Source: an uncultured Flavobacteriales bacterium (GTDB taxonomy: Bacteria; Bacteroidota; Bacteroidia; Flavobacteriales_F; PHOS-HE28). Taken from it: a stretch of 64,000 nucleotides of DNA. Within the stretch, counting starts at the first letter, position 1. Each line of letters starts with the position of its first letter. The position numbers and the translations under genes were made by a program. Below are positions 34,530 through 41,841 of the stretch, piece by piece. The notes under the pieces were generated by a model. The model made no database searches, was not told the origin of the DNA, and saw only the letters and a list, made by a program, of their open reading frames with translations. The DNA lies in contig CALMPI010000020.1 in the NCBI GenBank assembly GCA_937872175.1, positions 62,001-126,000 on the forward strand, given 5' to 3'.

Positions 34530-36052
34530 CCGTGTCGTCCCCGGCCCCCGACCACCTCTGGACGTATTTCGAACGCGCATGGCGGGCGGCTCCGGACCGG
34601 ACGGCCTTGCATGTGGAAGGCCGCGGGTGGTCGTATGACGAGCTCGCCGCCCGTGCACTGGCGGTCAGCGATGCCGTTCGACGGCATGGCGGTGGTGGAC
34701 CTTTCGTGGGGCTGCACGCGCACCGCAGCATCGGCGCATACGCCGGAGTGCTGGGCATCCTTCATGCGGGCAAGGCCTATGTACCGCTGAACCCCCAGCT
34801 GCCCGTGGACCGGCTCGACACCATCACCGGCCTGGCCGACCTGGACCTCATCGTCGCCGATGCGCTTCGTGAGGCTTCGGCCCACGGGCTTGCCGCGCGC
34901 CGGAACCACGCCTGCGAGGTCATTGTGGCGGGTGAAGCGCTCGGCGCGGATGCACCGGCCCTCGGCGGCCGGGAGGCCTACATGCTCTTCACATCCGGAA
35001 GTACCGGCATGCCCAAGGGGGTGCCCATCAGCCACGCGAACGTGGTGGCGTATGTCGAGCATCTGCTGGAGCGCTTCACCCCGGGCCCGGAGGACCGGTT
35101 CTCGCAGACCTTCGAGCTCACCTTCGACCTCAGCGTGCACGACCTCTTCGTCTGCTGGGCCGCTGGTGCCTGCCTGTACGTACTGCCACAGGACCAGATG
35201 ATGGCGCCGGCCCGCTTCATCCGGGAGCACGGCATCACCCAGTGGTTCAGCGTCCCCAGCGCCGCCGTGCTGATGGACCGCATGCGGCTGCTGAAGCCCG
35301 GCGCCTTCCCAAGCCTGCGCGTCAGCGCCTTCTGTGGTGAGCCCCTCCCCGCCGACCTGGCCGTGAAGTGGGCCTCCGCCGCGCCCAACGGTCGTGTGGA
35401 GAACCTGTACGGGCCCACGGAGGCCACGATCGCCATCACCGGCCATGTGCTGGATGCGGCCGCACCGAAGGCCCGGCATGGCATTCTCAGCATCGGCCGC
35501 CCGTTCCCCGGGGCGCGGGTGCGCGTGGTGGATGCCGACGGGAACGACGCGGAGGAAGGCGAGCTCTGGCTGGGTGGTCCTCAGCTGAGCACCGGTTATT
35601 GGAAGGATCCCGAGCGCACCCGTGCGGCGTTCGTCACGCCTGGCCCCGAACAGGAGCGGTACTACCGCACCGGCGACCACGTTCAGCGCGATGCCGACGG
35701 CGACCTGTTCTTCATCAGCCGGCTGGACGACCAGGTGAAGGTCCGGGGCCATCGCATCGAGCTGCAGGAGGTGAACCAGGTGCTGAAAGCGGTGAGCGGC
35801 GGCGCGTTCGCCTATGCGCTGGCGCACCCGGTGCGCGACGGCATCGCGCAGGGCATCGAAGCCTTTCTGCCCCTGGCGGTCCAGGCCCATGGCGCCGCGA
35901 TCCTGGAGGCCTGTGCGCGACGGCTTCCGGACTACATGGTGCCCGCGCGCCTGCACTTCACGGACGAGATCCCTTACACCACGAGCGGGAAGGCCGACCT
36001 GCGGGCCCTCCGTGCCCGGCTCGAGGAACCCGCACGATCCGGGGATCGATAA
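34526..36052 (+). CDS. free-standing adenylation (AMP-binding) enzyme
   Basis: The 508-residue enzyme belongs to the acyl/aminoacyl adenylation superfamily. It shows FTSGSTGMPKGVP (P-loop), YGPTEATI, the Asp of YRTGD, and the C-terminal lysine of TSGKADLRA. Size and order match NRPS-like stand-alone A domains such as DltA, which load an amino or other acid onto a carrier protein. A carrier-protein gene follows 10 bp later. Substrate specificity cannot be assigned. Start: GTG at 34526, in a GTGA overlap; GTG at 34532 is an alternative. Confidence 0.88.
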   Translation: MTVSSPAPDHLWTYFERAWRAAPDRTALHVEGRGWSYDELAARALAVSDAVRRHGGGGPFVGLHAHRSIGAYAGVLGILHAGKAYVPLNPQLPVDRLDTITGLADLDLIVADALREASAHGLAARRNHACEVIVAGEALGADAPALGGREAYMLFTSGSTGMPKGVPISHANVVAYVEHLLERFTPGPEDRFSQTFELTFDLSVHDLFVCWAAGACLYVLPQDQMMAPARFIREHGITQWFSVPSAAVLMDRMRLLKPGAFPSLRVSAFCGEPLPADLAVKWASAAPNGRVENLYGPTEATIAITGHVLDAAAPKARHGILSIGRPFPGARVRVVDADGNDAEEGELWLGGPQLSTGYWKDPERTRAAFVTPGPEQERYYRTGDHVQRDADGDLFFISRLDDQVKVRGHRIELQEVNQVLKAVSGGAFAYALAHPVRDGIAQGIEAFLPLAVQAHGAAILEACARRLPDYMVPARLHFTDEIPYTTSGKADLRALRARLEEPARSGDR

Positions 36053-36057
36053 CTTCG
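36050..36057 (+). promoter_or_regulatory. -7 promoter-like box before the carrier protein gene
   Basis: TAACTTCG is one base from consensus and ends 5 nt before the ATG. It may give an internal transcript within the operon. Confidence 0.4.
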
Positions 36058-36062
36058 GCGCC

Positions 36063-36329
36063 ATGTCCTTCAACGAGGTCACTGTGCGCGAGCGCATCCG
36101 CGCCGCGCTGACGCCCCGGCTCACGGAAATGGGCCTCACCCAGGCCGATGTGGGCGACGGCATGAGCCTGACCCAGAGCGGTGTGCTCGACTCCTTTGCC
36201 CTGATGGAATTGATCGGACGCCTGGAGCAGGACCTGCATGTGGAATTGGATTTCGAAGCGGTGGAGCCCGAGCAGTTCACCACGGTGAAGGGACTTGCCG
36301 CCGCGTTCGTCAAAGCCCTCACGGCGTGA
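36063..36329 (+). CDS. acyl/peptidyl carrier protein
   Basis: The 88-residue protein has the phosphopantetheine site VLDSFALMEL with Ser44 and an acidic four-helix layout. Its position directly after the adenylation enzyme makes it the probable acceptor of the activated acid. It overlaps the next gene, a GNAT acetyltransferase (GTGA). The gene is small but its motif and context are clear. Confidence 0.88.
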   Translation: MSFNEVTVRERIRAALTPRLTEMGLTQADVGDGMSLTQSGVLDSFALMELIGRLEQDLHVELDFEAVEPEQFTTVKGLAAAFVKALTA

Positions 36330-36835
36330 TCGAGGTGCGCGCCCTGGACCGGGATGCCGCCCCGGAGGAACTGCTCGCCCTGGAAGGCCTGTTCACCGCG
36401 ATGTACGGCCACATGGACGGTCTGGGCCTGATGGTGCCTCTCGCGCCAGGCGGGGCGGGCCTCTGGTTGAAGGCCCTGATGCCCATGCTGGGGAAACTGC
36501 ACACGATCCAGGTGGCCTGGGCCCAGGAGCCGGCCGCGCCGGGGCGGCTGGATGCGCCACGCGCCGTCGGCTTCGCCGCCGGCAGCATCCGCGTCGGCCC
36601 GGCGCACCTCGGCGGACTTCGCTCCGGCGCGGTCACCCACCTGTACGTGGACCCTGGGCAGCGAGGCGGTGGCGTGGGGCGCCGGCTCTACGCCGCGCTA
36701 TCCGAATGGTTCAACGAACGAGGGCTTCACCACCAGGAGCTGGAGGTGCTGGTGAACAACGAGCCCGCGCGTCGGTTCTGGGCCGCCCAGGGATTCGTGC
36801 CGGACCATCTGGTGATGCGCCGCCCGCCGCTCTGA
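36326..36835 (+). CDS. GNAT family N-acetyltransferase
   Basis: The 169-residue protein has the GNAT acetyl-CoA pocket VDPGQRGGGVGRRLY and the following FNERGLHHQELEVLVNNEPARRFW segment. It probably transfers an acyl group to an amine. The GTG start sits in a GTGA overlap with the carrier-protein gene. It is the fourth gene of a tightly coupled run. The acyl donor could be CoA or the carrier protein; not decidable. Confidence 0.85.
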   Translation: MIEVRALDRDAAPEELLALEGLFTAMYGHMDGLGLMVPLAPGGAGLWLKALMPMLGKLHTIQVAWAQEPAAPGRLDAPRAVGFAAGSIRVGPAHLGGLRSGAVTHLYVDPGQRGGGVGRRLYAALSEWFNERGLHHQELEVLVNNEPARRFWAAQGFVPDHLVMRRPPL

Positions 36836-36837
36836 CC

Positions 36838-37716
36838 ATGGGGATCGCAACGGACCAGGTCCTCTTCGCCAACGGCGCACAGCGTGTCACGGCCGGCGAC
36901 CTGCTGCACACCCTGCGCGAACTGGGCGTTCGACCGGGTGATCTTCTGTTCCTGCACACCGACCTGCTGCGTTTTGGCCGGCCGGCGCCGGATCTCATGC
37001 GTGTACGCGGGGCGCTGTTCGACGCATTGATCGCTGTGCTTCGCGAGGCCGTGGGTCCACAGGGCACCCTGATGATGCTGACCCTTTCGACCCGGACCCT
37101 GGAGACCGGACGGTTCGACGTGGACCGCACACCCGGTGAGGCGGGCGCCCTCACCGAGCACTTCCGGCAACTGCCGGGGGTGCACCGCATCCCCCACCCC
37201 ACCCACAGCGCGGCGGTGGAAGGCCCCAAGGCGGATCTGTTCATGGATCCGCCGGTCCATCCCTTCGGGGCGGGTTCATTGTTCGACCGTTTGAAGCGCG
37301 AAGGCGGCAAACTCCTCTTCCTGGGCGCGGACTTCCATTGGTGCACCTTCAACCACCACATCGAGACCATGCTGCCCGTGCGCTATCGGCGCGAGGAGCG
37401 CGTGCCGATGACGATCGTGCGGGACGGTGCCGAAACACGGGGCGAGGCCATCCGCTTCCGCAAGCCGGCCCGCTACTGGACCAGCTTCGCCCGCTTCCGC
37501 GCGGCGCTGCTTGACCGCGGCATCCTGCACGAGCGCCCCCTCGGCCGTGGTGTGGTGTCCCTGTCCGACGCGCAAGCCCAGTTCGAGCTGGGCACGGAGC
37601 TCCTGCGCCGCGACCCGCGCTTCTTCATGAACGTGCAGCCGTGGAGCCGGTTCTTGCTCTTCAAGGCCAGGGAACGGGCCGGCCGTGTGCTCCGTGCCCT
37701 CGGCCTCCGCCGCTGA
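36838..37716 (+). CDS. AAC(3)-family N-acetyltransferase
   Basis: The 292-residue protein matches the aminoglycoside 3-N-acetyltransferase fold (antibiotic_NAT): GDLLFLHTDLLRFG near the start, PQGTLMMLTLS, and the active-site RIPHPTHSAAVEG with its conserved HPxxS. Many members are not resistance enzymes but acyltransferases in surface-sugar or natural-product pathways. Its place after an adenylation enzyme and a carrier protein favours a biosynthetic role, transferring an acyl group to an amino group. I would not call it a resistance gene on this evidence. Confidence 0.82.
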   Translation: MGIATDQVLFANGAQRVTAGDLLHTLRELGVRPGDLLFLHTDLLRFGRPAPDLMRVRGALFDALIAVLREAVGPQGTLMMLTLSTRTLETGRFDVDRTPGEAGALTEHFRQLPGVHRIPHPTHSAAVEGPKADLFMDPPVHPFGAGSLFDRLKREGGKLLFLGADFHWCTFNHHIETMLPVRYRREERVPMTIVRDGAETRGEAIRFRKPARYWTSFARFRAALLDRGILHERPLGRGVVSLSDAQAQFELGTELLRRDPRFFMNVQPWSRFLLFKARERAGRVLRALGLRR

Positions 37717-37738
37717 ACCGACCGACGAATGATGTGTA

Positions 37739-37756
37739 CCGTGGTGAAAACCACGG
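37739..37756. terminator. 7-bp hairpin with GAAA loop directly before the SIMPL gene
   Basis: CCGTGGT and its reverse complement enclose GAAA, a GNRA tetraloop. It ends 3 nt before the ATG at 37760. There is no T-run; it could be a weak terminator of the upstream operon or a 5' leader element. Confidence 0.4.
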
Positions 37757-37759
37757 CCC

Positions 37760-38740
37760 ATGATCCCTGCACGACCCCTGAAGCTCGCTCTCTTCGGCCT
37801 CCTGGCCCTTCCCGTCCATCCACAGGCCATGGGCAACCTGATGTATGAGAGCAACAGCCGCATCTTCTTCCAGCAGGCCGAGCAGCCGGTGAAGGCCACC
37901 ATCCAGGGCAACATGCTGGTGCTGGAAGTGAACGCCATGATGAACGCCACGGCCGACAGCTACCTGGCCATCTTCCACGTGACCCAGCTCGGCCAGACCG
38001 CCGAGGAGGCCGACAGCCTGATGAACGCCCGCGTGAACGGGGTGATGCGCCGTGTGCAGCAGGTCGGCATAGTGGAGAGCGATGTGTTCACCGACATGCT
38101 CTCGTTCGTGCCTGTGTACGAGCTCGAGACCACACGCAAGCTCTTCAGCAGGACCTACCAGGAGGTGCCCGCCGGCTTCGAGATCCAGAAGAACATCCAC
38201 ATCCGGTTCACCGATGCACGGGTGCTCGACAAGTTGGTGACCGCCGCGGCCAAGGAGGAGATCTACGACCTGGTGAAGGTCGACTTCTTCGTGGAGAAGC
38301 AGAGCGCCTGCTACGACACCCTGCGCATGTTCGCCACCAAGCTGCTGCAGCAGAAGCTCGACAACTTCGACAAGCTGGGGCTGAAGATCAAGGAGAGCCA
38401 CCGCACCGGAGCGGAGAAGAACGGGGCCTACTTCCCTCTCGACCGCTACACCACCTACCAGACGCGCACCCAGAGCTCGCTGAACAGCCGTCGCAAGGGA
38501 CAGGTGGTGAACGACATCCGCCGCCCGCAGACCCTGTTCTACAACAAGGTGCCCTACGGCAACTTCGACATCGTGCTGCACGCGGAGATCACCGAGCCGC
38601 CAGTGCAGTACACCTACAACCTCACCCTCACCTGCCAGTTGCCCGAGGCCTTCGCCGACGACAAGAAGGAAGTGAAGGAGATCATCAAGCATGTGTGGAT
38701 CAACGACAAGGGTGACGCCAAGGTGATCGCGCTGCCCTGA
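37760..38740 (+). CDS. SIMPL domain protein (DUF541), exported
   Basis: The 326-residue protein has an N-terminal signal-like segment (MIPARPLKLALFGLLALPVHPQ). The middle matches the SIMPL pattern: TAEEADSLMNARVNGVMRRVQQVGI and then VYELETTRKLF. This family is envelope-associated and of uncertain function (outer-membrane protease-like or oxidative-stress-linked in some bacteria). An extra C-terminal part after about residue 230 is not recognised. It lies between the adenylation cluster and the efflux genes with its own hairpin upstream. Confidence 0.7.
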   Translation: MIPARPLKLALFGLLALPVHPQAMGNLMYESNSRIFFQQAEQPVKATIQGNMLVLEVNAMMNATADSYLAIFHVTQLGQTAEEADSLMNARVNGVMRRVQQVGIVESDVFTDMLSFVPVYELETTRKLFSRTYQEVPAGFEIQKNIHIRFTDARVLDKLVTAAAKEEIYDLVKVDFFVEKQSACYDTLRMFATKLLQQKLDNFDKLGLKIKESHRTGAEKNGAYFPLDRYTTYQTRTQSSLNSRRKGQVVNDIRRPQTLFYNKVPYGNFDIVLHAEITEPPVQYTYNLTLTCQLPEAFADDKKEVKEIIKHVWINDKGDAKVIALP

Positions 38741-38782
38741 GGGGCACCGGACGGACCACGGGGGTTCAGGCGGCCGCGGCGG

Positions 38783-38790
38783 TAGCTTTG
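38783..38790 (+). promoter_or_regulatory. -7 promoter box of the efflux operon
   Basis: TAGCTTTG matches TAnnTTTG exactly and ends 4 nt before the GTG start at 38795, supporting that start and a leaderless mRNA. Confidence 0.65.
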
Positions 38791-38794
38791 CCCC

Positions 38795-39898
38795 GTGTTC
38801 CGACCCACGCCCCTGCCCTGCCCGGGCCGCCTGATCCCTGTGCTACTGCTCGTTGTGCTCGGTTGCGGCCGCGACCAGGAGACCATCAAGCCGTCCGTCG
38901 GCCCGATCACCGAGAGCGTCTACGCCAGCGGCATCGTGAAGGCCGCCGGCCAGTACCAGGTGTATCCCACGGTGACGGGCACGGTGATGGCCCTCTTGGT
39001 GCAGGAGGGCGATACCGTGAAGGCCGGAACGCCCCTTGTGCGGATCGATGACCGGACGGCCGGGGCCAGCACGCGCATCAGTTCCGCCCAGGTGCGCCTG
39101 TTGGAGCAGAACGCATCGGACAGTGGTCCAGTGCTCAGCCAGCTGCGGGAGGCCGTGGAACAGGCGCGCGACCGGTACACCGTGGACAGCACGAACTACG
39201 AGCGGCAGAAGGCCCTGTGGGCGCAACAGATCGGCAGCCGCAACGACTTCGATCAGCGCGAACTGGCGTACACCACCACCAAGGCGGGGCTGACGCGCGC
39301 GGTGAAGGCCCTGCAGGAAACGCGCGACCGCCTGCGCACCGAGCTGGAGGTGGCCCGCAACAATGCCGCCATCAGCAACGCCGGTAGCGACGACCGCACA
39401 CCGCGCAGCCTCATCGACGGGGTGGTGTACGACCTGCTGGTGGAACCCGGTGAACTGGCCACGCCGCAGAAAGCGATCGCCGTGGTGGGCAGCGCCACCG
39501 ATCTGTACCTGGAGCTCGAAGTGGATGAGTACGACATCCGACTGGTGAAGCCCGGACAGCGCGCGCTGATCACGCTGGACAGCTACGACGGCGCCACCTT
39601 CGAGGCCGATGTCACGCGGATCATCCCCCTCATGGACCAGCGCTCGCGCACCTTCAAGGTGGAGGCCCGGTTCAAGGAACGCCCGCCGCAGCTCTATCCC
39701 AACCTGACGGCCGAGGCCAACATCGTGCTGCGCACCAAGGAGAACGCGCTCACCATCCCCGCCGCTTACCTGTTGCCAGGGGACTACGTGCTGACCGGCC
39801 CCGAAGAACGCGTGCAGGTGCGCACCGGAGCGCGTGACCTGGAGAAGGTGGAGATCCTGGAAGGCATCACCGCCGACACGGAGCTGGTCAAGCCGTAG
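38795..39898 (+). CDS. HlyD/MFP-type efflux adaptor (periplasmic)
   Basis: The 367-residue lipoprotein (lipobox VLGC, Cys24) is a membrane-fusion protein: biotinyl-lipoyl-like part (TVTGTVMALLVQEGDTVKAG), helical hairpin (about 100-195) and beta-barrel (LYLELEVDEYDIRLVKPGQ). It links an inner-membrane ABC pump to an outer-membrane channel, probably MacA-like. GTG start at 38795, directly after a promoter box. The permease and ATPase follow. No TolC-like gene is in the window. Confidence 0.88.
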   Translation: MFRPTPLPCPGRLIPVLLLVVLGCGRDQETIKPSVGPITESVYASGIVKAAGQYQVYPTVTGTVMALLVQEGDTVKAGTPLVRIDDRTAGASTRISSAQVRLLEQNASDSGPVLSQLREAVEQARDRYTVDSTNYERQKALWAQQIGSRNDFDQRELAYTTTKAGLTRAVKALQETRDRLRTELEVARNNAAISNAGSDDRTPRSLIDGVVYDLLVEPGELATPQKAIAVVGSATDLYLELEVDEYDIRLVKPGQRALITLDSYDGATFEADVTRIIPLMDQRSRTFKVEARFKERPPQLYPNLTAEANIVLRTKENALTIPAAYLLPGDYVLTGPEERVQVRTGARDLEKVEILEGITADTELVKP

Positions 39899-39904
39899 CG
39901 CGGC

Positions 39905-41158
39905 ATGAAGCTCCTGCTCACCATCGCCCTCACCCTGCTGCGCGCCAAGCTGCGGCAGAGCATCGTGGCGGCCGTGGGTGTCATGTTCAGCATCACCATG
40001 TTCGTGGCGCTGCTCGGCTTCATGAACGGGTTGAACGACCTGCTCGACGGCCTGATCCTGAACCGCACACCGCATGTGCGCCTCTACAACGAACTGCAGG
40101 CGACACCGGAGCAGCCCGTTCAGGTGGCCGATGGCGACACCGCCGCGCACCACTTCATCCGCTCGGTGAAGCCCAAGGACGACCTGCCGCGGCTGCGCAA
40201 CGCCGAGGCCATCATGCAGGCCATGGAGCGCGACCCGCGCGTGATGGCCGTATCGCCGCGGCTGGTGGCACAGGTCTTCTTCAACGTGGGCACGGTGGAC
40301 CTGAACGGACAGGTGAACGGCATCGACGTGATGCAGGAGATCCGCTACTACCGCTTCGCCGACTACCTCACCCAGGGCGATCCGCACGACCTGGCCACCG
40401 GCAACAACACCATCGTACTGGGCAAGGGCCTGGCCGACATGATGGCGGCCGATATCGGCGAGACGGTGCAGGTGACAACGGCCACCGGCGACCGGGCCAT
40501 GCTCCGCGTGGTGGGCATCTTCCAGAGCGGCATCGCCGATTACGACAAGGTGCAGTGCTACGCCAACATCAAGACCGTTCAGAAGCTGCTCGCGCGGCCC
40601 GGCAGCTACTACACCGACATCAACCTGAAGCTCCACGACCTGAACGCCGCACCGGCCATGGCCAGGGAGCTCGCCACGCGCTTCAAGGTGGACGCCGTGG
40701 ACGTGCAGACGGCCAACGCGCAGTTCGAGACCGGCAGCGACGTGCGCAGCATCATCAGCTACGCCGTGGGCGTGGTGCTGCTGATCGTGGCCGGCTTCGG
40801 CATCTACAACATCCTGAACATGATGATCTACGAGAAGCTCGATGCCATCGCCATCCTGAAGGCCACGGGCTTCAGCGGCAGCGACGTGCGCCGGATCTTT
40901 CTGCTGCTGAGCATGATCATCGGGCTGGTGGGAGGCGTCACCGGCCTGCTCGGCGGCTTCACCATGCAGACCGTGATCGACAACGTCCCATTCGAGACCG
41001 CGGCGCTGCCCACCACGAAGACCTTCCCCATCGACTACGACCCGCAGTACTACATCATCGCCGTGAGCTTCGCCCTGCTCACCACCTGGATCGCGGGCTG
41101 GTTCCCGGCCCGCAAGGCGGCCCAGGTGGACCCGGTGGAGATCATCCGAGGAAAATGA
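39905..41158 (+). CDS. ABC transporter permease, FtsX/MacB-LolC type
   Basis: The 417-residue protein has one N-terminal membrane helix, a large periplasmic domain (about 45-275), and three C-terminal helices with the FtsX-family core (AIAILKATGFSGSDVRRIFL, WFPARKAAQVDPVEIIRG). It is the permease partner of the ATPase whose start overlaps its stop. Substrate may be a lipoprotein or a small toxic compound; the HlyD adaptor favours efflux. Confidence 0.9.
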   Translation: MKLLLTIALTLLRAKLRQSIVAAVGVMFSITMFVALLGFMNGLNDLLDGLILNRTPHVRLYNELQATPEQPVQVADGDTAAHHFIRSVKPKDDLPRLRNAEAIMQAMERDPRVMAVSPRLVAQVFFNVGTVDLNGQVNGIDVMQEIRYYRFADYLTQGDPHDLATGNNTIVLGKGLADMMAADIGETVQVTTATGDRAMLRVVGIFQSGIADYDKVQCYANIKTVQKLLARPGSYYTDINLKLHDLNAAPAMARELATRFKVDAVDVQTANAQFETGSDVRSIISYAVGVVLLIVAGFGIYNILNMMIYEKLDAIAILKATGFSGSDVRRIFLLLSMIIGLVGGVTGLLGGFTMQTVIDNVPFETAALPTTKTFPIDYDPQYYIIAVSFALLTTWIAGWFPARKAAQVDPVEIIRGK

Positions 41159-41838
41159 GCGTCACCACTGACATCCTCCATGTGGAGAAGGTGAACAAGT
41201 CCTTCCACGACCCTGTGACGGTGCCCGTGCTGAAGGACGTGTCGTTCAGTGTGCGGCATGGCGAGTTCGTGAGCATCACCGGCAAGAGCGGGTGCGGCAA
41301 GAGCACCCTGCTCTACATCCTCAGCACCATGGACACCGACTACGAGGGCGATGTGGTGATCGATGGGGAGCGCACGCAAGGCTTGAGCGGTGAGCGCCTC
41401 GCGGCCATCCGCAACGAGAAGATCGGCTTCGTGTTCCAGTTCCACTACCTGCTGCCGGAGTTCAGTGTGCTGCACAACGTGATGCTGCCGGGCCTGAAGC
41501 TGGGCCGCAAGAGCGCGGCGGAGGTGGAGGCCGACGCCATGGCGCGTCTGAAGGAGCTGGAGATGGACGGCCAGGCCATGAAGATGGCCAATCAGTTGAG
41601 CGGCGGGCAGAAGCAGCGCGTGGCCATCGCCCGGGCCCTCATCAATGACCCGATGATCATCATGGGCGACGAGCCCACGGGCAACCTGGACAAGCGCAAC
41701 GCCGAGATCGTGTTCAGCATCTTCCAGCACATCGCCTCCGAGCACAAGCGAAGCCTGCTGATCGTGACGCACGACCCCGACTTCGCCGCCCGCACGGACC
41801 GCAACATCGTGATGGACGACGGGCGGATCGTGGGCTGA
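41155..41838 (+). CDS. ABC transporter ATP-binding protein
   Basis: The 227-residue ATPase has Walker A GKSGCGKST, the Q-loop FQFHYLLPEFS, signature LSGGQKQR, Walker B MIIMGDEPTG and the H-loop THD. It is of the MacB/LolD size class. The ATG lies in an ATGA overlap with the permease gene. Together with the HlyD-type protein it forms a three-gene export system. Convergent with the GH3 fusion gene 3 bp later. Confidence 0.95.
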   Translation: MSVTTDILHVEKVNKSFHDPVTVPVLKDVSFSVRHGEFVSITGKSGCGKSTLLYILSTMDTDYEGDVVIDGERTQGLSGERLAAIRNEKIGFVFQFHYLLPEFSVLHNVMLPGLKLGRKSAAEVEADAMARLKELEMDGQAMKMANQLSGGQKQRVAIARALINDPMIIMGDEPTGNLDKRNAEIVFSIFQHIASEHKRSLLIVTHDPDFAARTDRNIVMDDGRIVG

Positions 41839-41841
41839 GGA

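Noticed and set aside
36838..37716. Aminoglycoside resistance gene
   Set aside because: The AAC(3) fold is shared with biosynthetic acyltransferases and the gene sits in an adenylation/carrier operon.
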